Positions 30,801-39,065 of a DNA stretch of 64,000 nucleotides are shown piece by piece (positions within the stretch are counted from its first letter, which is position 1; every line of letters starts with the position of its first letter). Where the stretch lies: assembly GCF_025153475.1 (NCBI RefSeq), contig NZ_JANZXA010000002.1:407793-471792 (forward strand), in the 5' to 3' direction. Below the pieces are notes generated by a model, which saw nothing but the letters and a program-made list of their open reading frames with translations, was not told where the DNA came from and did not search any database. Source of the stretch: Novosphingobium mangrovisedimenti. GTDB taxonomy: Bacteria; Pseudomonadota; Alphaproteobacteria; Sphingomonadales; Sphingomonadaceae. A program made the translations under genes and the position numbers.

Positions 30801-32571
30801 AATCGTGGATGGTTCCGAACCGCCCCTGGGCGAGCGGCGTAGGCACTTCCTCCAGAACGCGGAACCCGAAGTTCTCGAGCGCCGGAACCGCATCGGAAAG
30901 CGGCAGACTGCCCTGCGCTTCGTAGATCTTCAGCCGCAGGCGCCCCGGCTGGTCGCCATCATGGGCATAGAGCCGGACATCGCGGTGTCCTTTCTCATGC
31001 TCGCTGTCGGCGGCTTCCCCGACCATGATCTTGCGCATGTGACCAATGTCGATGGCCGCTTCGGCCGGTCCGTAGTCGCTGCGATAGGCCAGCGGAAAGG
31101 CATCGGCATAACGCCCGGCCGCCGCCGCCGCGCGCGCCGGCTCCAGCGTCTGCATCAGCACTGCCTCGACCGCTTCTGACCAGCCGCGCAGCATGACCTG
31201 CAGGTGGCGGTCGAGTTCGTCCTCGTCGGGCTCGTGCACGCCTTCGCGGATGTCGATGGTGAAGCGCAGCATCGCCAGATTGCCGGATTCGACCTGAAGG
31301 CTCCAGTCCAGCGCCGGCGCCTGGGCGGCGTCCTCGATCATTGCCTGGATGCGCTTGCGCATGTCCGTGGAGACCATGTCGCGCGGCAACCAGACGAATG
31401 CGAACAAGTGCCGCATCAGCGGCGGGCGGGTAATCAGCAGGCGCGGCCGCGGGCGGTCGACCAGCCCGATCATCGTCGTCGCCAGCCGCTCCACGTCCTC
31501 GGTGCCGAGACCGAGCAGGAGGTCATGCGGCAGGCTGGTCAGCGCATGGGCGAGCGCCTTGCCGGTATGCCCGAGGGGATCGAGCCCGAGCCTGGCCGTC
31601 AACGCCGCAAGCTGCCCGCGCAGGCGGGGCACGCTATCCGGCGATGCCGTCAGCGATGCGCTCGTCCAGACCCCGGCATGGACCGAAAGCGCCGTAACCA
31701 TGCCCTTGTCGATGACCGGCACGAGGAACAGGTCCATCGGCACGCGGCGGTGCACGGTGCCCATCTGGTTGGCCTTGACCACCATCGGCGCGCAGATCCT
31801 GCCTGCCTTCAATTCGGCATCGAATGCCGCGAAGGCGGCGGCATAGCTGGCTTCGGAAAGCAGGGCGTTCGACGGGCGCCGGCAGATACCCAGCCGCTGC
31901 GACTGGCTGCCTTCGCGGCTGCGCGTCACGTGGCCCAGCTGGGTGAGCATGCCATCCGCGAACCAGCGCAGGAGTTCGGCGCCTTCCTCGTCGGAGATGG
32001 TCCCGGCATCGGCGTGCATGATCTCCACCATGCGCTGCCAGTCCGAGACCGCATAGCGCACGTCGGCCAGCGTCGCCTCGACCAGGCGCATGAGCTCGCG
32101 CCGCTGGCGCGCATCGACACGCGGCGTTTCGATATAAATCATCGACTCGCGTTGGCTGTCGGGAGTCGGGCTCTCGGGGATCGCGACGAGCTGGCCGTCG
32201 GCATCGCGTTCGACCGAAAGCACCGGGTGAGCCAGCCGGTCGATCACCAGCCCCAGTTCGGCAATCGCCGCCGCGACCGAGTCGACCAGGAACGGCATGT
32301 CGTCGTTGATGAGAGCGATGCGCAGAAGGCGGCGCTCCTCACTCGCCGTGGCCACTTCGATCACCGGCTCGCCGGACTTGCGGCACTGGCCCGCGGCAAG
32401 CAGGAAGCGCGCCGTCTCGTCGACCCAACTGCCCTCGTGAGGCCCTTCTCCCGGCAGCAGCGAGCCGTGGATGCGTTGCGCTATGGCGTCCTGCAACGCG
32501 GCATCGGCCGCCCCCCGCTTCTTGCGAGCCGCTCCGGCTTTGCGGTTGAAGGTCAGTTCACCTGCGCTCAT
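27811..32571 (-). CDS. gdhB: NAD-specific glutamate dehydrogenase, large (about 180 kDa) class
   Basis: A 1586-residue enzyme of the giant GDH class that oxidatively deaminates glutamate to 2-oxoglutarate. An N-terminal regulatory half with ACT-like repeats precedes the central catalytic domain, where RGGLRWSDRRDDYRTE and PTGAKGGFYPKQLP carry the substrate and catalytic residues. The Rossmann part has VAGCGDMSGDVFGNGML, and a long C-terminal domain follows. The length is typical for alphaproteobacteria. In this neighbourhood it would dispose of glutamate produced by amino-acid transamination. Confidence 0.95.
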   Translation of the reverse strand: MSAGELTFNRKAGAARKKRGAADAALQDAIAQRIHGSLLPGEGPHEGSWVDETARFLLAAGQCRKSGEPVIEVATASEERRLLRIALINDDMPFLVDSVAAAIAELGLVIDRLAHPVLSVERDADGQLVAIPESPTPDSQRESMIYIETPRVDARQRRELMRLVEATLADVRYAVSDWQRMVEIMHADAGTISDEEGAELLRWFADGMLTQLGHVTRSREGSQSQRLGICRRPSNALLSEASYAAAFAAFDAELKAGRICAPMVVKANQMGTVHRRVPMDLFLVPVIDKGMVTALSVHAGVWTSASLTASPDSVPRLRGQLAALTARLGLDPLGHTGKALAHALTSLPHDLLLGLGTEDVERLATTMIGLVDRPRPRLLITRPPLMRHLFAFVWLPRDMVSTDMRKRIQAMIEDAAQAPALDWSLQVESGNLAMLRFTIDIREGVHEPDEDELDRHLQVMLRGWSEAVEAVLMQTLEPARAAAAAGRYADAFPLAYRSDYGPAEAAIDIGHMRKIMVGEAADSEHEKGHRDVRLYAHDGDQPGRLRLKIYEAQGSLPLSDAVPALENFGFRVLEEVPTPLAQGRFGTIHDFTLALPVDRDAGEVLRLAPMIEDALCGVLNGLGENDAFNRLVPGLGLSKRETNWLRAWYRYLRQAGVHYGIVTVVDALQGAPAVTLGLIDLFRVHHDPDFSGDRALAGEAAEEAIRTGLVAVSAINDDRLLRAYRALVKAMLRTNAFAPAGDVALAFKLASAQVPDLPKPVPWREIFVYSRRVEGIHLRAGPIARGGLRWSDRRDDYRTEILGLMKAQRVKNAVIVPTGAKGGFYPKQLPDPAHDRAGWAAEGQGAYQVFVDTLLSVTDNIVAGKVVHPDAVMVLDGDDPYFVVAADKGTAKFSDVANAIAAERDFWLDDAFASGGSNGYDHKAMGITARGAWVSVQRHFLELGVDVQTEPVRVAGCGDMSGDVFGNGMLLSQAIKLVAAFDHRHIFLDPDPDPARSWAERKRMFGLPMSSWADYDQSLISQGGGVFPRTLKAIPLSPEVRHMLGIDATEIDPDSLISAILRARLDLLWFGGIGTYIKASSENNATVGDPTNDVLRVSANEVHAKVIGEGANLGVTQAGRIEFALKGRSGLGGCINADFIDNSAGVDCSDNEVNIKIALAAARRAGKLSEKARVDLLREMTDEVSALVLEDNRLQALALSIAGRGGADALPSHIRLIEMLEEGGHLDRLTEGLAENEDFLRRAQDGQGLTRPELAVLLSSTKLLLQDAIEGSDLPGDSSLSDMLLAAFPVPMQDKFQRFIKDHRLAREIIATKLANRIVNRLGIVHPFELAEEEGADLAQVAAAFVLAERLFGLDRLWHLLETAPMPEAARITLFDRVAVAVRGHMADLLRAGAGTVAPAELGKRLQGGITALSTDTIELLGERTLAHSLKLRAGLLELGVPEAVAVDVGNLFDLDGAVGIAELSAGTGIGPRDLVAAFTRIGAGLGLDWAQASAAIMSPSDPWERLLVAGLARDFQQMRLDFLKRLAGTKQGKKDPLAAAEAWGSDHMPAIGAFRSMVHRAEHATLVTPAMLAQIASQARNLLGR

Positions 32572-32805
32572 TGCGTTCTCCGCGGTCCTCTAGTTCCCGC
32601 CGACCGTCTTCCGGCGGCACGGCTACAGCCCGATCACCTTATAGGACCGATCGATCGATCCGGCATCAACCGCATCCCGGGTGTCCCCCGGTTCGCGGAC
32701 AAGAAATGACAACGAAGCGCAATGTCGATGGTTGCAACCTGAAGCGGCTGATCCTGCGCGCCCAAATTTTCACGCTATGTAACACTGTTTCTGATGTGCG
32801 CAATA

Positions 32806-33708
32806 TTAGTTCGCACCCTTTGCAGCCAAAGCCTGCTCGGCCAGGATCAGCGAGCCCATGGGGCCGGCATCATCACCCAGCGCCGGCGGTACGACAAGCC
32901 GCTCCAGAGCGGCGTGCGTGCAGTCGCGCAGGTACCCTCCCAGAATGTGCGGAAGCCGGGACCGGGTGGCCGGCAGAAGGTGCGGCTGCCGGTTCGTCAC
33001 GCCGCCGCCCACGACGATCCGTTGCGGCGAAAGCGTGAGCACCAGCATCGCCAGCACCTCGGCCAGGTCGTGCGCCACGGCATCCCAGACCCGGTCCCCG
33101 GCTTCGACCTCGCCGGGATGACGACCGAAACGTGCAACAAGGGCCGGACCGCTCAGCAGGCCTTCCACGCAGTCCCCGTGAAACCGGCAGATACCGGGAA
33201 AGGCGTCCCCGGCCATGCGGCGCAGACGAACGTGACCGATTTCGGGGTGAAGCATGCCATGCAGCGGCGCGCCATTCAGCAGCACGCCGCCGCCGACACC
33301 GGTTCCGATCGTCAGGTAGACCACGACCGGGCAGCCTTGCGCGGCTCCTGCACCGTACTCGGCGAGCGCGGCGGCGTTGACGTCGGTGTCGATCGCGAGG
33401 GGCAGCGAAAGCGCCTCTGCGACAAACGACAAAACCGGCGCGCCGGCCCAGCCGGGCTTGGGCGTATCGAGCATGGTCCCGAAGTCCGCGGCTTCTGGCG
33501 CGACACGGACCGGCCCGAAACTGGCGATGCCCGCGGCATCGAGCAAACCGTGTTCCCGCCAGTGCAAAAGCGTCTTCACCGCACGCGACAGCGTCTCATC
33601 CGGCGTGGTGGTCGGAAATTCTTCGCGCTCGCGGATCGCACCCGGCTGTCCGAGTACGACCACGGTCTTGGTCCCGCCAAGCTCGATACCGCCAAACGTC
33701 CGCGTCAT
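32806..33708 (-). CDS. ROK family sugar kinase, fructokinase-like
   Basis: A 300-residue ROK kinase. The phosphate-binding motif is GGIELGGTKTVVV. The zinc-type ROK signature follows in HPEIGHVRLRRM and GICRFHGDCVEGLLSGPAL, which matches bacterial fructokinases. The glycine-rich IGTGVGGGVLLNG lies between them. Cytosolic phosphorylation of fructose or a related hexose is expected. A LacI-type regulator is divergent across 451 bp and probably controls it; no transporter is adjacent. Confidence 0.88.
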   Translation of the reverse strand: MTRTFGGIELGGTKTVVVLGQPGAIREREEFPTTTPDETLSRAVKTLLHWREHGLLDAAGIASFGPVRVAPEAADFGTMLDTPKPGWAGAPVLSFVAEALSLPLAIDTDVNAAALAEYGAGAAQGCPVVVYLTIGTGVGGGVLLNGAPLHGMLHPEIGHVRLRRMAGDAFPGICRFHGDCVEGLLSGPALVARFGRHPGEVEAGDRVWDAVAHDLAEVLAMLVLTLSPQRIVVGGGVTNRQPHLLPATRSRLPHILGGYLRDCTHAALERLVVPPALGDDAGPMGSLILAEQALAAKGAN

Positions 33709-34159
33709 GCGATGCTATCTGCCAGCACTGCCGCCCGGTCGCAATCGAAGGCCTCACACGCAAGCTTCACCAGGATGCTTATCCGCTTTGGTTACTGCCC
33801 CGCCTGCGTCGTCTCATGCCGCCGGAAAACAGCTTTATTCGGACCGATTCGAGAAGAGTGAAAATACTCGCACAGCCCATTTCAACCCAAATCCGCTCGG
33901 ATATGGTTAAATTCGAATGTAAGATTTCAATATTTTCATCGCCAAGGCAATTGCCATCAATTTTCCGGCAGTATGTAGATGCTATACTCCTGCGGCCTGC
34001 ACCTCTTCCCGCAAGGCCTTGATACTTGTGGATGTCTGGAAATTTCCAGCCCCGCCCCCAATGCCGCGTGGCGCATCGAAAGCCGGTTACTGCAGCCCTG
34101 ATTGCTAACGAACAAAGTTACTTCCTCCCAGTCTTTCAAGATGTTAAAGGAGCGCCGTG
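33709..34159. other. Intergenic region between ROK kinase and LacI regulator
   Basis: This 451-bp gap is clearly AT-richer than its surroundings and has no convincing coding sequence. It holds the palindromes ATTCGAAT near 33911 and GGCAATTGCC at 33946-33955, which could be operators for the divergent LacI protein. An AAAGGAG at 34145-34151 is the lacI-type gene's ribosome-binding site. Confidence 0.6.
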
Positions 34160-35230
34160 ATGAAAATGGGGCCCATAAACAGCGACGAAGGCGATGACGC
34201 TCAGGAGAGTGCCAGCGCCGCTGTCGAAGTCCGCACGCTTGCCGATCTGGCGCGGCTGGCCGGCGTTTCGACCGGAACGGTGTCGCGCGCGCTGGCGGGC
34301 AAGTCGCTAGTAAATACAGATACGCGCGAACGCATTCAGGCCCTTGCCAAGAAACACGGGTTCCGCCCCAATCAAATGGCGAGCAAGCTGCGATCCCGGC
34401 GAACCGGCGCCATCGGCGTCGTCGTCCCGCTGGGGCATGCCGGGCGCCAGCAGATTTCCGATCCGTTTTTCCTCACGCTGCTGGGTCACTTGGCCGACGA
34501 GCTCACCGAAAACGGGTATGACGTCATGCTCAGCCGCGCCATCCCCGACGGCACGAGCGACTGGCTCGAGCGCATGACCGGTTCGGGCATGGTCGATGGC
34601 GTGCTGTTGATGGGCCAGTCGGACCAGCTGGACGTGATCGAGCAGGTTTCCAGGGGCTATCGGCCACTCGTCGCCTGGGGCATCTGCCGCGAGGGCCAGA
34701 ACCACTGCGTGGTCGGCACGGACAATCTTGCCGGGGGCCGCATGGCCGCCGGGCACCTGATCGCGTCCGGCGCCCGCAAGCTCGTCTTCCTGGGCGACAC
34801 CGCAGACCTCGAGGTCGCAGAGCGGCACAAGGGTGCAGCCGCCGCCGCGGCGGAAGCGGGCATTTCGCTGCTCCACATCCCCATCAGCCTCGCCAACGGC
34901 GAAATGGGACCGCAGATCAAGGCCGCATCCGACGAATGCGGAGGCGACGTGGACGGCATCGTCTGCGGCTCCGACCTGATCGCCATGAACGTGCTGCACT
35001 GCCTGCACGAACGCGGCGCCAGGGTACCCGAGGACGTACAGGTGGTGGGCTTCAACGACCTGCCGCTGGCGACGCTCATGAGCCCCCCGCTCACCACTGT
35101 CAGGCAGGACATCGCCGACTGCGCAAAGGCCATGGTCGAAAAACTCAGGGCGCGCATAGCCGGCGAACATACCGGGAGCCTCGTCGTCCCGCCGCAACTG
35201 ATCGTACGCGAAACTACCCGCGCTGCCTGA
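34160..35230 (+). CDS. LacI family transcriptional regulator
   Basis: A 356-residue repressor with an N-terminal helix-turn-helix and hinge (TLADLARLAGVSTGTVSRAL, then GFRPNQMASKLRSRRTGAIGV), followed by a periplasmic-binding-like sugar domain ending near VQVVGFNDLPLATLMSPPLTT. ATG 34160 was chosen over the GTG one codon earlier because AGGAG lies eight bases before it. It carries about 20 extra residues before the DNA-binding domain. It probably senses a sugar and controls the divergent ROK kinase gene. Confidence 0.92.
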   Translation: MKMGPINSDEGDDAQESASAAVEVRTLADLARLAGVSTGTVSRALAGKSLVNTDTRERIQALAKKHGFRPNQMASKLRSRRTGAIGVVVPLGHAGRQQISDPFFLTLLGHLADELTENGYDVMLSRAIPDGTSDWLERMTGSGMVDGVLLMGQSDQLDVIEQVSRGYRPLVAWGICREGQNHCVVGTDNLAGGRMAAGHLIASGARKLVFLGDTADLEVAERHKGAAAAAAEAGISLLHIPISLANGEMGPQIKAASDECGGDVDGIVCGSDLIAMNVLHCLHERGARVPEDVQVVGFNDLPLATLMSPPLTTVRQDIADCAKAMVEKLRARIAGEHTGSLVVPPQLIVRETTRAA

Positions 35231-35400
35231 CAACGCATAACCGCGAAATCGCCGCGAACGCCCGAGAGGCAGGCTGCCTTTCCATTGAAGCGGGCCGGGA
35301 CAAGGGCGTCCGGGCGCGACGGTGACTCTCCCGCCCGAGGCGTGTAACCTTGGTGCAGCTCAGCGCGAATACCCATGTGCGTACAATGGGAGAACCAGCC

Positions 35401-36078
35401 ATGACCACTCGCCCGATCCCCCTCCTGATGCTCGGCGCGGCAAGCGCGGTCGCGCTGGTGGCAGGAAGCGGCGCTCTTTCCGCCAGCCAGCCCAGTACCC
35501 GCACGGACTTCCCCGCCCCGCCCGAGCAAAAGGCAAAGCCCAGCGGCGATCGGGTGGCCGTGCTCGCGGGCGGCTGCTTTTGGGGCATGGAAGGCCTGTT
35601 CGAGCACGTGAAGGGCGTGAAATCGGTGATTTCAGGCTATGCCGGGGGCACGAAAGCCAATGCCACCTACGCCCGCGTTTCCCGGGAAACGACCCGCCAT
35701 GCCGAAGCCGTGCGGATCGTCTACGATCCGGCGAAAGTCAGCTATGGCACGCTGCTGAAGATCTACTTCTCGGTCGCGCACGACCCCACGCAGGTCAATC
35801 GCCAGTACCCCGATACCGGCCCCAGCTACCGCTCGGCGATCTTCCCGCAGACGGCCGCCCAGCGCCAGATCGCGCAGGCCTATATCGCCAGGATCGAAAA
35901 GGCGAAAGTGTTCAAGAAACCCGTCGCCACAAAGCTGGAAAGCGGCCAGTTCTACCCGGCCGAGACCTACCACCAGGACTTCATGCACAAGAACCCGAAC
36001 AACAGCTATACCAACCGCTACGACAAGCCGAAGATCAGCGCGTTCAGGAAGGCCTATCCAGACCTCTACAAGAGCTAG
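35401..36078 (+). CDS. msrA: Peptide methionine sulfoxide reductase MsrA, exported, one-Cys form
   Basis: A 225-residue MsrA that repairs methionine-S-sulfoxide. A hydrophobic N-terminal segment (PLLMLGAASAVALVAGSGALSA) is a signal peptide or anchor, so action in the periplasm is likely. The catalytic cysteine is C59 in GGCFWGMEGLF, and AETYHQDF follows. It is the only cysteine in the protein, so the usual resolving cysteines are absent and an outside reductant is needed. The ATG at 35401 follows GGGAGAA. The stop overlaps the convergent flavoprotein gene by four bases. Confidence 0.93.
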   Translation: MTTRPIPLLMLGAASAVALVAGSGALSASQPSTRTDFPAPPEQKAKPSGDRVAVLAGGCFWGMEGLFEHVKGVKSVISGYAGGTKANATYARVSRETTRHAEAVRIVYDPAKVSYGTLLKIYFSVAHDPTQVNRQYPDTGPSYRSAIFPQTAAQRQIAQAYIARIEKAKVFKKPVATKLESGQFYPAETYHQDFMHKNPNNSYTNRYDKPKISAFRKAYPDLYKS

Positions 36079-37247
36079 ATCGCCAGTCCCGCCGCGCGGG
36101 CACTCGCCCAGGCCCACTGGAAGTTGTAGCCGCCCAGCCAGCCGGTGACGTCCACCGCCTCGCCGATCGCATAGAGGCCGGGCACCTTGCGCGCTTCCAT
36201 CGTCTTGGACGACAGGCCGGCGGTGTCGATCCCGCCGGCGGTGACTTCGGCCTTGGCGAAACCTTCGGAGCCGCTGGGCACGAAAGACCAGCGCGCCAGC
36301 TTCGCTTCCGCCGCGGCCAGCGCCTTGTCGGACAGGTTGCCGAGATCGCCGGACAGGCCCAGCCGTTCGCACAAGGCTTCGGCGAGACGGTCCGGCAGGG
36401 CTTCCGAGAGCACCTTGCGCAAGCTCGTTTTCGGCCGTTCACGCTTCGCTGCCTTGAGCCAGCCTTCCTCCCGGTCGGGCAGGAACTGCGTGGTCACCGT
36501 ATCGCCACGCTGCCAGTAGCTGGAGACCTGCAGGATCGCCGGGCCGGACAACCCGCGATGGGTGAACAGCGCAGCCTCTCGAAACGCCGCCTTGCCACAA
36601 CGGGCGACGACTTCGGTCGAAACGCCCGACAGATCGCGGAACAGCGCGTCCTCGCCCGTCAGCGTAAGCGGCACCAGCGCCGGGCGCGGCTGCACGACTT
36701 TCAACCCGAACTGACGCGCGAGGTCATAGGCAAAGCCGGTCGCGCCCATCTTCGGAATGGACGGACCGCCCGTGGCGATCACCAGAGACGGTGCCTGCAC
36801 CGTGCGGTCACCATAGGAGACGCGATAGAGGCCATCGGCATGCTCGACCGCGCTGATGGCCTCGCCGCACTGGAGATCGACGCTGCCTTTGGCGCATTCG
36901 TCCAGCAGCATGGCGACGATCTGCTTCGCACTGCCGTCGCAGAAGAGCTGGCCCAGCGTCTTTTCGTGCCAGGCAATGCCGTGGCTTTCGACGAGAGCGA
37001 GGAAATCGGCAGCCGTGTAGCGGCTGAGCGCCGACTTTGCGAAATGCGGATTGCTCGAAATATAGCGGTCGGGCGCGGTGTGCAGATTGGTGAAATTGCA
37101 GCGCCCGCCGCCGGAGATGAGGATCTTCTTGCCCGGCTGATCGGCATGATCGAGCAGCAGCACGCACTTGCCCCGCTGCCCTGCGGTTGCCGCGCAGAAC
37201 AGCCCGGCAGCGCCCGCGCCGAGAATGATGGCGTCGTATTGGCTCAT
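36075..37247 (-). CDS. YhiN/HI0933-like flavoprotein
   Basis: A 390-residue FAD protein of the HI0933-like family. The FAD motif is AIILGAGAAGLFCAATAGQRG, then GKKILISGGGRCNFTN, a family hallmark; the C-terminus reads GEAVDVTGWLGGYNFQWAW. The function is not well defined in the family; relatives include BaiN-type reductases. The start at 37247 (MSQYDAI) is set by family length. A repeat element lies immediately upstream. Confidence 0.9.
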   Translation of the reverse strand: MSQYDAIILGAGAAGLFCAATAGQRGKCVLLLDHADQPGKKILISGGGRCNFTNLHTAPDRYISSNPHFAKSALSRYTAADFLALVESHGIAWHEKTLGQLFCDGSAKQIVAMLLDECAKGSVDLQCGEAISAVEHADGLYRVSYGDRTVQAPSLVIATGGPSIPKMGATGFAYDLARQFGLKVVQPRPALVPLTLTGEDALFRDLSGVSTEVVARCGKAAFREAALFTHRGLSGPAILQVSSYWQRGDTVTTQFLPDREEGWLKAAKRERPKTSLRKVLSEALPDRLAEALCERLGLSGDLGNLSDKALAAAEAKLARWSFVPSGSEGFAKAEVTAGGIDTAGLSSKTMEARKVPGLYAIGEAVDVTGWLGGYNFQWAWASARAAGLAI

Positions 37248-37261
37248 ACGTTGCGCCATTC

Positions 37262-37338
37262 GCCCTTCGACAGGTTCAGGGCGAGCGGAGAAGGAAGATT
37301 CACCCTACTCTCCGCTCGGGCTGAGCTTGTCGAAGCCC
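37262..37338. repeat. REP-like palindrome, CTTCGACAAGCTCA family (copy 2)
   Basis: CTTCGACAGGTTCAG at the left faces CTGAGCTTGTCGAAG at the right, with GCGAGCGGAG facing CTCCGCTCG inside. The last codons and the stop of the next flavoprotein gene (stop at 37305) lie within it. Confidence 0.87.
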
Positions 37339-38954
37339 GGAACCAGTTCCAGCGCCAGCGCTTCGGCCACGCGAATGCCGTCGACGGCGGCGGACAGGAT
37401 GCCGCCCGCATAGCCTGCGCCCTCACCCGCCGGATAGAGGCCGCGCGTGTTGAGGCTCTGGTAGTCGCGCCCGCGCGCGATCCGCACGGGAGAGGAGGTG
37501 CGCGTCTCGACGCCCGTCATCACCACGTCGGGGTGATCGTAGCCGGGCACCTGCCGTCCAAAGACCGGCAATGCCTCGCGGATGGATTCGATCACGAAAT
37601 CGGGCAGGCACTGTTTCAGGTCGGTCAGGTGCACGCCGGGCTGGTAGCTTGGCATGACTTCGCCAAATTCCGCCGAAGGCTTGTCCGCTAGAAAATCGCC
37701 CAGCTTCTGGCCCGGTGCCTTGTAGTTGGAGCCGCCCGCCTTGTAGGCCAACTCCTCGAACTTGCGCTGGAAGGCAATGCCCGCCAGCGGATGACCGGGA
37801 TAGTCGCGCTCCGGGGTAATATCGACCACCAGCCCCGAATTGGCGTTGAACTCAGCGCGCGAATACTGGCTCATGCCATTGGTGACGACGCGGCCTTCCT
37901 CGCTGGTGGCGGCAACCACGCGCCCGCCCGGGCACATGCAGAACGAATAGACCACCCGGCCGTTGCTGCACTTGTGGCTGATCGAATAGGCCGCCGCGCC
38001 GAGAATCTTGTTGCCCGCATTGAGGCCATAGCGCGCCTTGTCGATCCAGCTTTGCGGATGCTCGATGCGCACGCCGATGGCGAAGGGCTTGGCCTCGATG
38101 TGCACGCCCCGGTCGTAGAGCACCTGGAAGGTATCGCGCGCGGAATGGCCGACCGCCATGATCACGTGGCTCGCGGGCAGGAACTCGCCGGTGGACAGGT
38201 GCAGGCCCTTGAGGCGGCGGGTGCCGTCCTCGCCCTCTTCGACCTCGAAGTCCTCGACGCGGGTCTGGAAGCGGTATTCGCCGCCCAGCTTCTCGATCGT
38301 CTCGCGCATGGACATCACCATGGTGACGAGGCGGAAGGTGCCGATGTGCGGATGCGCTTCGGTCAGGATGTCGTCCGGCGCGCCGGCCTTCACGAATTCG
38401 GTGAGCACCTTGCGGCCGAGGTGGCGCGAATCCTTGATGCGGCTGTAGAGCTTGCCGTCCGAGAACGTGCCTGCCCCGCCTTCGCCGAACTGCACGTTGC
38501 TTTCCGGGTTGAGCACCGAGCGGCGCCACAGGCCCCAGGTGTCCTTGGTACGCTCGCGCACGGCCTTGCCGCGTTCGATGATGATCGGCTTGAAGCCCAT
38601 CTGCGCGAGAATCAGTGCGGCGAGCAGCCCGCAGGGCCCTGCCCCGATGACCACAGGACGTTGGCCATCCCACCCCTCGGGTGCGTGGGTGACGAACTTG
38701 TACGAGGTATCGGGCGTCGGCCGCACGTGCGGATCGTCGGCAAAGCGCGCCAGCACCCCGGCCTCGTCGCGAACGAGGACGTCGAGCGAATAGACCAGCT
38801 TGATCGCCGTCTTGCGCCGCGCATCGTTGCCGCGCCGGGCGATGGTGAGCCGTTCAAGGTCCTCGGCCGCAATCCCCAGCCGCTCGCACACCGCCCATTC
38901 GAGGTCGGCAGGCGTGTGGTCCAGGGAAAGCGCAAGGTCGGTCAGGCGAAGCAT
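37305..38954 (-). CDS. NAD(P)/FAD-dependent oxidoreductase, COG2509 type
   Basis: A 549-residue uncharacterised FAD-dependent dehydrogenase. An N-terminal regulatory-like domain (about residues 1-95) precedes VVIGAGPCGLLAALILAQMG. Family blocks include NVQFGEGGAGTFSDGKLYSR, FCMCPGGRVVAATSE and GLYPAGEGAGYAGGILSAA. The final residues GFDKLSPSGE are encoded by the repeat at 37262-37338, so the original C-terminus seems to have been altered by repeat insertion. The reaction is unknown. Confidence 0.88.
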   Translation of the reverse strand: MLRLTDLALSLDHTPADLEWAVCERLGIAAEDLERLTIARRGNDARRKTAIKLVYSLDVLVRDEAGVLARFADDPHVRPTPDTSYKFVTHAPEGWDGQRPVVIGAGPCGLLAALILAQMGFKPIIIERGKAVRERTKDTWGLWRRSVLNPESNVQFGEGGAGTFSDGKLYSRIKDSRHLGRKVLTEFVKAGAPDDILTEAHPHIGTFRLVTMVMSMRETIEKLGGEYRFQTRVEDFEVEEGEDGTRRLKGLHLSTGEFLPASHVIMAVGHSARDTFQVLYDRGVHIEAKPFAIGVRIEHPQSWIDKARYGLNAGNKILGAAAYSISHKCSNGRVVYSFCMCPGGRVVAATSEEGRVVTNGMSQYSRAEFNANSGLVVDITPERDYPGHPLAGIAFQRKFEELAYKAGGSNYKAPGQKLGDFLADKPSAEFGEVMPSYQPGVHLTDLKQCLPDFVIESIREALPVFGRQVPGYDHPDVVMTGVETRTSSPVRIARGRDYQSLNTRGLYPAGEGAGYAGGILSAAVDGIRVAEALALELVPGFDKLSPSGE

Positions 38955-39065
38955 GGCGCGCCTTTAGCGGGGAAATGCGACGGGCGCTATCGGGTTGCAG
39001 TCCACACCTCTCGTCATTCCGGCGAAGGCGGATGACGAAGTTATATCATGCGGCTCTGGTTCACC
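38955..39065. other. Gap between flavoprotein and acyl-CoA dehydrogenase genes
   Basis: No gene is visible. The piece TCGTCATTCCGGCGAAGG near 39012 with GGATGACGA after it looks like a decayed fragment of another palindromic repeat type. Confidence 0.4.

Noticed and set aside
32796..32816. GTGCG/CGCAC hairpin at the end of the ROK gene as terminator
   Set aside because: The stem is imperfect, overlaps the coding end and no T-run follows.
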